23,913 nt of DNA from a virus, in the IMG/VR virus record IMGVR_UViG_3300049596_001326, positions 1 through 23,913 of that record; one strand, 5' to 3'. Shown in pieces: positions 1-7,172 of this stretch. The position numbers were made by a program, and so were the translations under genes. The notes under the pieces were generated by a model. That model ran no database searches. It was given only the letters and a program-made list of their open reading frames with translations, and was not told where the DNA came from. Positions within the stretch are counted from its first letter, which is position 1, and each line of letters begins with the position of its first letter.

Positions 1-445
1 ATACACCCATCCAAGTTCCAATTTTAGCATTCAATCCATACATCTTTGATTTATCATATACAGTTGAATCTACAATCCAACTCTCTACTAATGATACACC
101 ATCTACTGGTCTTTCGTGCTCTACCGTAATGTTGTTTGCATTGTTATCAGCAAGATACTTTTGAGCTGCTTGCTTTACTGTATCCTTTGAGAAGAATACC
201 TCATATGGTTTTTCGTTTGATGAATCCTGACGAAGTATCTTCATATCAGGTATTAGGATAGGTCCAACAATCAAACGTTTCTCTTCATCTATGGAAGCAA
301 ACTTTACTTCTAATTGTTTACCATTCTTATTTAGGTATATAAAGTTAGATTGTATAGCTGGTTCACTAACTAACGATAGGGCAAATACTTCATCATCTGT
401 TGTTTCGTCAATGACTAGTTCGTAAAGGTCAAGTTTCTCATTCAT
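1..445 (-). CDS. XkdF-like prohead protease (Peptidase_S78_2 type), C-terminus cut by window edge
   Basis: The ATG is at 445-443 and the frame stays open to base 1, giving 148 residues. Residues 21-38 (FALSLVSEPAIQSNFIYL) match the N-terminal signature of XkdF-type proteins (hydrophobic, V-x-x-PA, then an aromatic). Residues 108-127 carry the family hallmark VEHERPVDGVSLVESWIVDS, with His110 and Ser122 as the likely catalytic pair. GTWMGV at 143-148 begins the usual next conserved block, so the missing part lies outside the window. Family knowledge: these putative serine proteases mature phage proheads by cleaving scaffold and capsid. It is the last structural gene of the minus-strand module here, far from the capsid gene, and is separated from the tape-measure gene by a nuclease gene on the other strand. 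No Shine-Dalgarno sequence precedes it. Confidence 0.82.
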   Translation of the reverse strand, partial: MNEKLDLYELVIDETTDDEVFALSLVSEPAIQSNFIYLNKNGKQLEVKFASIDEEKRLIVGPILIPDMKILRQDSSNEKPYEVFFSKDTVKQAAQKYLADNNANNITVEHERPVDGVSLVESWIVDSTVYDKSKMYGLNAKIGTWMGV

Positions 446-516
446 AAAAAGTGTAAATCTTTTGGTAATATAACAAATTATTCGTATATTGTAGTTATAG
501 ATAAACTTAAAGCACA

Positions 517-966
517 ATGTATTACTTATATCACATCAAAGGAGTTAAATGGGGATGTACTATAAATCTTAAAAAAAGATTAAAAGTACAAGGATATACA
601 TTAGATGATGTATGTGAAATTGTTAAAGAAACTGATATTGATAAAGCTGCTGATATGGAAAAGCAATTAAATATTAGTTGTGGATACGATTGGAATGATG
701 GACAAGATTATAGGGTAATGATTAAAGCTATAAACAATGCATATAAAAACAAAGAGCGAGTTTGGAACGGAAAATTATTCACAAAAGAAGAATGTTCGTT
801 AGGTGGATATATTGTTGGTAAATATCCTACTGAAAAATCTATTATTGCTCGTAAAAAAAATATGAGCAAGTTAAATGAATATAAAACTTGCCCATATTGT
901 GGTATCAATTCCAGAGGATTAGGATATAATCGTTATCATGGAGAAAAATGCAAACAAAAAGTTTAG
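517..966 (+). CDS. GIY-YIG-type homing nuclease-like protein (small, zinc-finger tail)
   Basis: This 149-aa protein is the only plus-strand gene in the window. Residues 2-27 (YYLYHIKGVKWGCT, then LKKRL and QGY) resemble a diverged GIY-YIG core: the Tyr-rich strand, the K-W-G-C-T strand and a conserved Arg in the following helix. The tail CPYCG...H...C (from about residue 124) looks like a small zinc-binding DNA-recognition finger. It is preceded by a Lys-rich stretch with NUMOD3-like spacing (T-x-x-S-x-x-A-R-K-K-N). Such free-standing nucleases are common mobile genes in phage structural modules. Its stop codon overlaps the stop of the tape-measure gene by 3 nt, so the insertion is very compact. 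It is divergent from the protease gene across a 71-nt A/T-rich gap in which no canonical promoter was seen. Other possibility: a cryptic DNA-binding protein that no longer cuts. Confidence 0.62.
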   Translation: MYYLYHIKGVKWGCTINLKKRLKVQGYTLDDVCEIVKETDIDKAADMEKQLNISCGYDWNDGQDYRVMIKAINNAYKNKERVWNGKLFTKEECSLGGYIVGKYPTEKSIIARKKNMSKLNEYKTCPYCGINSRGLGYNRYHGEKCKQKV

Positions 967-2816
967 AAAACCGCAGCTGCGTTGACCTTACGGTCAAGTT
1001 GTTGTTGTGTAGTTATGTCTTGTGAAACCACGTATGCACGAACAACTTGGTTTTGTGATTGTCCAATCGTTTGTGCAATCTGTGATGATGGATTTTGGCC
1101 CACACCTTCAGCCATTTGTGGTTCAGCTGCAGTACCAACGCGTGGTGCTTGTATAGATGGTGCAGACATTCCTCCACCTCCACCGCCACTACCACCTGGC
1201 ACTTGAACTGCGTTGATTTGTTGAATACCCTTTGCAGTTGCCATTACAGCCGATGCTACTGATAATGCTCCTGATACTAATGTTGCTATACCTATTGGTG
1301 TAAAGTATCCTGCTTTAGCTGCTGCTACTTGTGTGTTAATAACAATTTTTGCTATACCTGCTGCTTGCTCTATAACTAAACCAGCAATTGCTAATCCTTT
1401 GTTATCACCTGCTGCTTGCCTCAATACTGAACCTAATTGACCTACAACATCTGCATACCTTAACTGCAAATCAGTTCTAGCCTGCATCTCTGCCTTTTTA
1501 GATTCGGTTATAGATTTATCAATGGCTCTTTCCTTATCGGCAGCATCTTGAATAATCTTTAATCGTTCTGCTTCTGTAAGTTTTGTATTTGTTAATGCTA
1601 ACTCACGTTCTTCTGCTATTAAAACTTTCTTTTGTTCTAATCTATCTCTATCAGCTGCAAAATCATTATCGTATTTATCATTTAATCTATCTAATTCACC
1701 TATTTGGCCTTCAATAGTTTGATATGTTAATGCTCTTTTTTCTGATTCATCCTTTTCTTGAGCTGCTTTACCTTTTTCTAAAAACTCTTCAAACTTCTTA
1801 TAGTTTTCATCTAAATCCTTTTTCTCTTTCTCTTTTCTTTCGTCTTCGTATTTTTTATCAATAGCAACTTTATCTAAATGATATTCTTTATTTAGATTAG
1901 TTAAATCTTTATTATTACTTGCTAATATAGTTTTCTTTTCTTCCGCGTATCTTAACTCTCTTTCTTTTATTTCTCTAGCTCTTGCATCTAATAAAGATAA
2001 AGCCGCTTCTGTTTGTATTTTTGCAGCTTCATCATCTATTGCTTTTTGTTTTGCTCTTGCTGCTTCTCTTGCTGCTTCTTGTTTAGCTTTTAAAGCATCT
2101 GCATCTGCCTTTGCTTTATCAGCCCTTTCCTTTTCTGCTTTTGCTAAATCTTCTGCTTGTTTTTTGAAATCTTTAACACCTGAACTAGCTTCTTTGATTT
2201 TAGATGATGATATACCAATGAACTCTGCTGCTTTGGAAAATCCCCTTGCAACTGCTTCTAATCCAGATGCAAGTGTTTCAAAGACTGGAACTGCTACCTT
2301 TTCAACAATAGCAAGTAATGGTCCTAATACTTTTTGGAATGCTGATGATACTCTTGTAAGTAGTGCTTGTCCTTCTGCAGTAGATTCTAACGATTGTTTC
2401 ATCGCTACAAATGCAGTAATAATGATACCTACTATACCCAATGAGTATGTAAGAGTTTTACCAAATTGGTTTACTGAATCGTTAAATGTTTTTAATGCTC
2501 CACCAGCTTGTCCTAAAACACCTGGCATTGCTGATAACTTATCATCAAATTGACCTGCCTTAAATGCTGCTCTTTCTTGTGCATCATTCAAATCATCCAA
2601 TTTAGCTCTTAATTTCTCAAACTCCGCTCCAGTTGCTTTACCTTCACGCTCAAGTTTTTGTAAATCCTGTGTTGTTTGTCTAATTTCAGCTTTTAACGAT
2701 TTTGCTGCTCCACTCGTTTTATCAAGCGCATCACCTAACCCCTCAACATTCTTTTCAGCTTGTTGAGAATCAACGGTTATCTTTGCCGTCATTTCGGTAT
2801 AATCACCACTTGCCAT
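963..2816 (-). CDS. Tape-measure-like tail protein
   Basis: This 617-aa protein is largely alpha-helical. Residues 15-95 form a charged heptad-like coiled coil. A hydrophobic segment, YSLGIVGIIITAFVAM, lies at 124-139, and a second hydrophobic helix follows at about 157-185. A long Lys/Glu/Ala-rich coiled coil runs from about 205 to 460. A second hydrophobic block (AIAGLVIEQAAGIAKIVI and the Gly/Ala-rich stretch after it) lies at about 475-530, followed by a Gly-rich hinge near 545-555 and a Gln/Asn-rich tail. This pattern of coiled coil plus Ala/Gly-rich membrane-like segments is typical of tape measures, which set tail length and help DNA passage. The protein is short for the family. The start overlaps the end of the 49-aa gene by 14 nt. 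It is not next to a recognisable tail chaperone, which is odd; another large helical virion protein remains possible. Confidence 0.68.
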   Translation of the reverse strand: MASGDYTEMTAKITVDSQQAEKNVEGLGDALDKTSGAAKSLKAEIRQTTQDLQKLEREGKATGAEFEKLRAKLDDLNDAQERAAFKAGQFDDKLSAMPGVLGQAGGALKTFNDSVNQFGKTLTYSLGIVGIIITAFVAMKQSLESTAEGQALLTRVSSAFQKVLGPLLAIVEKVAVPVFETLASGLEAVARGFSKAAEFIGISSSKIKEASSGVKDFKKQAEDLAKAEKERADKAKADADALKAKQEAAREAARAKQKAIDDEAAKIQTEAALSLLDARAREIKERELRYAEEKKTILASNNKDLTNLNKEYHLDKVAIDKKYEDERKEKEKKDLDENYKKFEEFLEKGKAAQEKDESEKRALTYQTIEGQIGELDRLNDKYDNDFAADRDRLEQKKVLIAEERELALTNTKLTEAERLKIIQDAADKERAIDKSITESKKAEMQARTDLQLRYADVVGQLGSVLRQAAGDNKGLAIAGLVIEQAAGIAKIVINTQVAAAKAGYFTPIGIATLVSGALSVASAVMATAKGIQQINAVQVPGGSGGGGGGMSAPSIQAPRVGTAAEPQMAEGVGQNPSSQIAQTIGQSQNQVVRAYVVSQDITTQQQLDRKVNAAAVF

Positions 2817-2952
2817 GCCAAATACGTTTTAATCTTTTCTTAAAATCTTTGAATGAGGTTGGGTAAGCATACAGACCTTTGGCTATATCCACTTCTTTGG
2901 ATAAACCATAGTATTCTTTGTGTTGTAGGATTGTAATGAGTTTGCTTATCAT
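2803..2952 (-). CDS. Small hypothetical protein (49 aa) overlapping the tape-measure start
   Basis: ATG at 2952-2950 and TGA at 2805-2803 give 49 residues beginning MISKLITILQHKEYYG and ending in a basic Arg/Lys/Trp-rich tail (FKKRLKRIWHGKW). It has no family that I recognise. Support for being real is contextual: it fills nearly all of the gap between the glycosyltransferase and tape-measure genes, its stop lies 14 nt inside the next gene (the usual translational coupling in this operon), and a 32-bp element also found before another tail gene sits directly upstream. It is short and lacks homology evidence, so it could be a fortuitous frame. Confidence 0.5.
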   Translation of the reverse strand: MISKLITILQHKEYYGLSKEVDIAKGLYAYPTSFKDFKKRLKRIWHGKW

Positions 2953-2956
2953 ATAC

Positions 2957-2988
2957 AATATAACCCACTTACTCTAAAATATAGTGGA
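2957..2988 (-). repeat. Interspersed 32-bp element, copy 1 of 2
   Basis: The 32-bp stretch matches 15038-15069 with identical 12-bp and 13-bp arms (on the minus strand TCCACTATATTTT and GTGGGTTATATT) around a 7-bp variable centre. The arms can form a short CCAC/GTGG stem. This copy overlaps the last codons and stop of the glycosyltransferase gene and lies just upstream of the 49-aa gene start. Function unknown; it could be a leader or processing element. Confidence 0.5.
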
Positions 2989-3775
2989 GGGCATATCGTT
3001 TGTAGTATTCTTCATTTATCTGTGATAGATTGGATTTAAGCCACTCAAAATACTTTTGGTAGGTAAGTGTTAGTTCCTCATTAGATATTGCCTCAAACGG
3101 AAGATTTGCCACATCTCCTGATGCTTCTTTGTGGTCTTCAAAGTTAGTTGGTGAGTTGATGTTACCCGATTGTTTATGTCCAGCTATTTCATGTGGGTCA
3201 CTCCAATTAAAGCAATAAGATGGAACGTAGTTTTTGTTGTGTTCATCTAATTGTTTTTCATCTCTTAATTTAGTGTACCAACTTAATCCTTCGTATCCTG
3301 TAATATCAGAACGGAAACCAATCTGTCTAATACGAGGCATCTTTACAATTACAGATGCTTCCATTGTATTCATAGTTAGTTCTACTCTATCACCTGTTGC
3401 AAAGAATGATTGTTCAGGCTTCCAAGCATCTGTACCTAATTCTTCAATTCCTTCCACAGCCTGTTGTAAATGCCAAGGGAGATAAATATCATCATCATCG
3501 GCAAGCATAAAGTAATCACCCGTAGCGTGGGTAACAGCATCTCTACAAATAAATCCTCTATTTGTGTAAGGTTCACCGGTTTGGTAATCAATTCCATTGT
3601 TTACAATTGTAACATTATCAGGTTTGTTCTCCATTACATATGGAAACTCTTCATCTGTATTAAAAATAATTAACTCTTTGTTTGGATATGTTTGAGCGTT
3701 AAATTGTGCCAATATCCTTTTTACGCAATAAAATCTTCTGTATGATGTACATACGAATGAAACCTTCTTTACCAT
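2969..3775 (-). CDS. Family 2-like (GT-A) glycosyltransferase
   Basis: This 268-aa protein starts VSFVCTSYRRFYCVKRIL (residues 5-22), the classic first strand and nucleotide-binding loop of GT2 enzymes. YPNKELIIFNTDE follows as the second strand. An aspartate cluster at 93-96 (LADDDDIYLPWH) is the expected metal and nucleotide-sugar DxD site. FICRDAVTHATGDYFML just before it is the usual N-R/D-x-G-x-x-A-G-like segment. It should transfer a sugar from an NDP-sugar. The acceptor is unknown. It is soluble, with no membrane segment. Its start overlaps the stop of the preceding glycosyltransferase gene by 7 nt, so the two are probably made together. The location within the virion gene operon suggests it acts on phage proteins or on surface glycans, but this is inference. 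Confidence 0.8.
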   Translation of the reverse strand: MVKKVSFVCTSYRRFYCVKRILAQFNAQTYPNKELIIFNTDEEFPYVMENKPDNVTIVNNGIDYQTGEPYTNRGFICRDAVTHATGDYFMLADDDDIYLPWHLQQAVEGIEELGTDAWKPEQSFFATGDRVELTMNTMEASVIVKMPRIRQIGFRSDITGYEGLSWYTKLRDEKQLDEHNKNYVPSYCFNWSDPHEIAGHKQSGNINSPTNFEDHKEASGDVANLPFEAISNEELTLTYQKYFEWLKSNLSQINEEYYKRYALHYILE

Positions 3776-4761
3776 ATATTTCCGTTTACAAAAGATTGGA
3801 TGTATCTATCATCACAATCTAATAAGTTGTGTTTAATTAAGTTTTGTGTTATTATTTCTCTATGGTCATTTCTACCAATACCTTCATCTACTATAATATC
3901 TCTTTCATCTAAATCAAAGTGTTTGATTTTATCAGTAGGTAAGTTTTTGTTTATTATCTTTTCTAATTTTCTTTCTATAAAATCATAGGTATAAACCCAT
4001 TCAGACCATCCTTGTTGTGATAGTAGAGCACCGAACTCATCTGGTCTAAACATAACTACTCTCGTACTCTTATGTCCGTATCCAGTTCGTTTCCAAGTAT
4101 ATACTGATTCTTCACCTAACTTATCATCAAATGGATTTCGTTTAAGATTACAAACACCTGTAAGTTTAATACCATATTTACATCCTAACATACTCGCAGC
4201 AGTTATACCTAAACTCATTAGTTCAGCTTCACCAACTTGCTTCTCTTGACGAGGGGATTGGTGTATAACTCTATAATTTTTTATATTAGGTAGAGTTTTA
4301 ATATGTTCTTCTATCTGTTCCCAATTTGGATTATAGTTTTTATCGTTGATTAGATTGTATGGGTCATCACCCTGATGCATCATTATTGCACCATTAGAAT
4401 CTAAATGTGGAGTAGAACCATCAGCAACTATAAGTGTGAATGGTTGATTTATAATTCTACTATTTACAGATAAAGCTAAATTGATTTGGTCTACTCTATT
4501 GCAAGATGTTAGAATAAGTGCATTATCAGTTTGATACTTTGGGAATGGGAAGTGGAAGTTAGCATTCTCATTTACTATTTCTTCTATAACTTTTCCATCA
4601 TACTCTATAACTAAACGTAGTTCTTTTGAGTGACCAGGATTTGGGTCTGTAAAGTAATCGTTTGTTGCACATAAATGTATCTCATTATTATGTATGTATC
4701 GGTTTTGTATTACCGATGCAACATCTAATTCACCCCATTTTGCTTCTATTATTTTTATCAT
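3769..4761 (-). CDS. Fusion of a DUF3395-like beta domain and a GT-A-like glycosyltransferase domain
   Basis: I start this gene at the ATG at 4761-4759, which forms an ATGA overlap with the upstream stop, rather than at the TTG at 4770. This gives 330 aa. Residues 1-70 (MIKIIEAKWGELDV, then NDYFTDPNPGHSKELRLVIEY) resemble DUF3395-type domains: A-x-Y/W-G, D-V, N-D-x-F-x-D-P-x-P-G, K-x-L-x-V-x-Y. From residue 80, ALILTSCNRVDQINLALSV and FTLIVADGST look like the opening strands of a GT-A fold. GCKYGIKLTGVCNL (about 185-200) resembles the K-x-T/S-G-R segment of some glycan-modifying glycosyltransferases. No clear DxD is visible in the expected position, so catalysis is uncertain. The gene is sandwiched between two other glycosyltransferases with overlapping ends. 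Confidence 0.62.
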   Translation of the reverse strand: MIKIIEAKWGELDVASVIQNRYIHNNEIHLCATNDYFTDPNPGHSKELRLVIEYDGKVIEEIVNENANFHFPFPKYQTDNALILTSCNRVDQINLALSVNSRIINQPFTLIVADGSTPHLDSNGAIMMHQGDDPYNLINDKNYNPNWEQIEEHIKTLPNIKNYRVIHQSPRQEKQVGEAELMSLGITAASMLGCKYGIKLTGVCNLKRNPFDDKLGEESVYTWKRTGYGHKSTRVVMFRPDEFGALLSQQGWSEWVYTYDFIERKLEKIINKNLPTDKIKHFDLDERDIIVDEGIGRNDHREIITQNLIKHNLLDCDDRYIQSFVNGNIW

Positions 4762-5705
4762 AATAAACAAGAGTGTTTAGCAACTTCGTTTATTTCATTC
4801 CAATAATGCCAACTTGCAGTTTCTTTATTTGGTTCAGGTGCTACAAAGTATGGTAGTTGTTCCATATATTCAGCTTTATAGAACCTACCTGAATTGGAAT
4901 CAGTTACACCAGCGTTGTGAAATATGTTAAAGTTCACCCAATCTTGCGGACCTGATGAAGCCCAACCGAATTGTAGTTCTTCTTCACAATTAGTTTTGAA
5001 ACCTCTTTTCCATCCTTCCCACAATACAGCCCACATATCAGCACACCATATTTGTAACTCGTGATGTGTTGGGTCTGCTTGTTTCTTTCTGTTATTTAGT
5101 TGAGTAATATCTACGAATAACTTCTCACATAATACCTCTACATCAGCCCAATATTGAGCATCTATATTTTTCATTAGGTATTGAGCACCAATTGAGTTTA
5201 GTTCATTATCCTTTATGAGTTGTTTATCTACGTTAGCTATCTCACACATTGCTTCTAACACATCATCTCCTTTGGACTGGATATAATCATGTCCTATGTA
5301 CCAACGAGTATCACTACCATACCATTCATCACCATTTACATATTTGTAAATCCAATCAATAGGTTTAGTAAATACAATATCACAGTCGTGGTATAGTATA
5401 GCCGAATCCTTTAGATAAGGGTGATTAGTAAAGTGTTGTTTAAGAATGTTTGGACGAATTGAAGAGATGTAACCTTTAGTTTCTCTTAAATCATCATAAA
5501 AGAAGAAGCGAGCAGCATATCTTTCTGCTAACTTTGTGTATTCTTCTGGTACAATACCATCAGGTTTAGAGCAGACAACATCTACATTATTTAGATTGAT
5601 ACCATTTTTACGAAAGTTATTTAGCATAACTTCCAATTGCCACGAGTAATATTTAATCGCAGGCTGTGCGCAGATGAAGCGCAGTTCTTTATCTATTAGT
5701 TGCAT
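4758..5705 (-). CDS. Glycosyltransferase-like protein with a DxD motif (plant HPAT-like pattern)
   Basis: In this 315-aa protein, residues 7-25 form a strand-helix opening (ELRFICAQPAIKYYSWQLEV). GYISSIRPNILKQHF (78-92) is followed by SAILYHDCDIVFTKPIDW (101-118), in which Asp107-Cys-Asp109 is the likely metal-binding DxD. WYGSDTRWYIGHDYI and NSIGAQYLMKNIDAQYW then match the order of conserved elements that I associate with the eukaryotic peptidyl hydroxyproline/serine glycosyltransferase-like group. That resemblance is by eye only. It heads a three-gene glycosyltransferase cluster, and its stop overlaps the next start by 4 nt (ATGA). No signal peptide or membrane segment is present. Donor and acceptor are unknown. 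The glycosyltransferase call is fairly safe; the exact family is not. Confidence 0.65.
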   Translation of the reverse strand: MQLIDKELRFICAQPAIKYYSWQLEVMLNNFRKNGINLNNVDVVCSKPDGIVPEEYTKLAERYAARFFFYDDLRETKGYISSIRPNILKQHFTNHPYLKDSAILYHDCDIVFTKPIDWIYKYVNGDEWYGSDTRWYIGHDYIQSKGDDVLEAMCEIANVDKQLIKDNELNSIGAQYLMKNIDAQYWADVEVLCEKLFVDITQLNNRKKQADPTHHELQIWCADMWAVLWEGWKRGFKTNCEEELQFGWASSGPQDWVNFNIFHNAGVTDSNSGRFYKAEYMEQLPYFVAPEPNKETASWHYWNEINEVAKHSCLL

Positions 5706-5709
5706 ATAA

Positions 5710-5749
5710 GTTGGGTTGTATATGTGTATATACTTATAACAACCTCAAC
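5710..5749 (-). repeat. Imperfect inverted repeat between genes
   Basis: On the minus strand GTTGAGGTTGT and ACAACCCAAC flank about 18 A/T-rich bases, giving a stem of about 10 bp with one mismatch. It lies just before the first glycosyltransferase gene and after the 57-aa gene. There is no U-run after it, so it is not an ordinary intrinsic terminator. It may be an RNA processing or stability hairpin. Confidence 0.45.
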
Positions 5750-5759
5750 TCATTTTGTA

Positions 5760-5933
5760 TTAAACAGAGCCAGTTACCTCTACAACAATGGTTGTTAAAG
5801 AAAGGTCTTGCTTATCTGTATCATCACCATATTGTACATATATCTCTAATGCTCTTGCTTCGTTTGTAAATGTTTGAGTGCATTCAAACTCACCATCTTG
5901 CATAAACGAAATTATATAATTATTTGCTTCCAT
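5760..5933 (-). CDS. Small hypothetical protein (57 aa) coupled to the LamG fibre-type gene
   Basis: ATG at 5933-5931 and TAA at 5762-5760 give 57 residues beginning MEANNYIISFMQDGEFECTQ and ending VVEVTGSV. The start shares one base with the stop of the preceding 408-aa gene (TAATG), a classic termination-reinitiation arrangement, which is the main support for the gene. Composition is that of a normal acidic soluble protein. I do not recognise the family. It could be a small chaperone or accessory of the fibre-like protein, by position only. Confidence 0.6.
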   Translation of the reverse strand: MEANNYIISFMQDGEFECTQTFTNEARALEIYVQYGDDTDKQDLSLTTIVVEVTGSV

Positions 5934-7159
5934 TATGAATTAGCTTTAACGTAAGTATTTAAGTAAGATTGTAAATCACTCATTTCTGTATCTGATAATC
6001 TTCTATCCCAAAAATATGCTGCGAATAACTTACCTTTCCACCATCTTCCACTATATGGTGTATTTAGAGTTGTTCCAAATCTAGTACCAAATGTCCAAGG
6101 TGCATTTCTTGCTACCAATCCACCATCATCACTATTTAATGTAGTACCTGTTGGTGTAAAGTTTGAAACATTTGCAGTTCCTCTCCAATAACTTTCCCCA
6201 TTTGTAGTAAATGCTAAACGAGTACCATACATTTTCAGAACATCATTTGTATAGTATGAACCAATTGTATGTCCGTTGTAAGAGTTATTACTTCTTAAAC
6301 TAGTACTATTAGTTCCACCACCAGAAGTTTTTTCAACCAATGAAATATATTTAGATTGTCCAGTATCAGCAAAGTAATCATTCCAAGCTGATAAACCAAC
6401 TTGAGTATTTCCACCTGTTGAATCTGATTCAGCTAAATAAACAACTGTAAATTCATTAGATGCAGTCATTGCAGAGTTCATTACAAACGAACCTGAATTG
6501 TATGTAGAAACAATACCAAAATCAACACGCGTAGATGTTCCGTTTAATTGAATACCATTCGTTGTATCAACTGCACTTGCACTCCAAATAGTTGCCGTAG
6601 ATGATGTTGCATATAACGAAGCGGTTGATAAGTTATACATAATACTACCACTACCTGGCCAACTTAAATTATTAGTTACCTCAAATCTACCAAGCAATCC
6701 ACTATTTAATCCTGATGGGAATGGATTAGCAGCCGTTGTTGTACTTGTAGATGTACTTGTTGTTGAAGTAGAGGTAGTTGTAGTAGTTGGTGCTTCTGTT
6801 GTTGTACTGGTAGAAGTAGATGTTGATGTACTAGTACTAGTAGTTGATGTACTCGTAGATGTACTCGTTGTAGATGTAGATGTAGAAGTTGAAGTTGATG
6901 TAGATGTTGTTGTTGTTATCTGTATGCTAATAGTTGCACTTGCATCACCACAAATACCATCAGCATTTACTAACTTTATAAAATTAGATGTATCAGGAAC
7001 ATATATAGTAGCTGAAGAACCAATACCAGGTAAATATAAATTACTACCACTTATAGCAATTGTAAAATTAACATTATCCGTAGAATAATAAGCATTGTAT
7101 AGTGGACCGGAACTTCCACTCCAGCTACTTATCGTTATTAGTTTTTCTATATTAGCCAT
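5933..7159 (-). CDS. Fibre-like protein: N-terminal beta domain, Thr/Ser linker, LamG-type C-terminal domain
   Basis: The protein has 408 aa. Residues 1-80 form a small beta-rich domain with a single Cys. Residues about 81-142 are almost pure Thr/Ser dipeptides interrupted by EAPTTTT, a mucin-like linker. Residues about 145-408 resemble a LamG or concanavalin A-like sandwich. They end in the same motif seen in the larger relatives (FAAYFWDRRLSDTEMSDLQSYL, compared with x-LLY-x-K-x-L-x-x-x-E-I-x-x-NY elsewhere), although more diverged. Such domains usually bind glycans, and the position after the tail genes suggests a receptor-binding or surface-exposed virion protein. No signal peptide is present. 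The start is 13 nt after the stop of the 1508-aa gene. Thr/Ser linkers are candidate O-glycosylation sites for the glycosyltransferases just downstream; this is inference. Confidence 0.7.
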   Translation of the reverse strand: MANIEKLITISSWSGSSGPLYNAYYSTDNVNFTIAISGSNLYLPGIGSSATIYVPDTSNFIKLVNADGICGDASATISIQITTTTSTSTSTSTSTSTTSTSTSTSTTSTSTSTSTSTSTTTEAPTTTTTSTSTTSTSTSTTTAANPFPSGLNSGLLGRFEVTNNLSWPGSGSIMYNLSTASLYATSSTATIWSASAVDTTNGIQLNGTSTRVDFGIVSTYNSGSFVMNSAMTASNEFTVVYLAESDSTGGNTQVGLSAWNDYFADTGQSKYISLVEKTSGGGTNSTSLRSNNSYNGHTIGSYYTNDVLKMYGTRLAFTTNGESYWRGTANVSNFTPTGTTLNSDDGGLVARNAPWTFGTRFGTTLNTPYSGRWWKGKLFAAYFWDRRLSDTEMSDLQSYLNTYVKANS

Positions 7160-7172
7160 ATCTTATTTTTTA

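Noticed and set aside
446-516. Promoters in the gap between the protease and nuclease genes
   Set aside because: Only loose matches such as TAATTTG were found, with wrong internal spacing for TAnnTTTG.
4762-4770. TTG start at 4770 for the fusion glycosyltransferase
   Set aside because: The ATG at 4761 gives an ATGA overlap with the upstream stop, as in the rest of the operon, and begins directly with the conserved domain.
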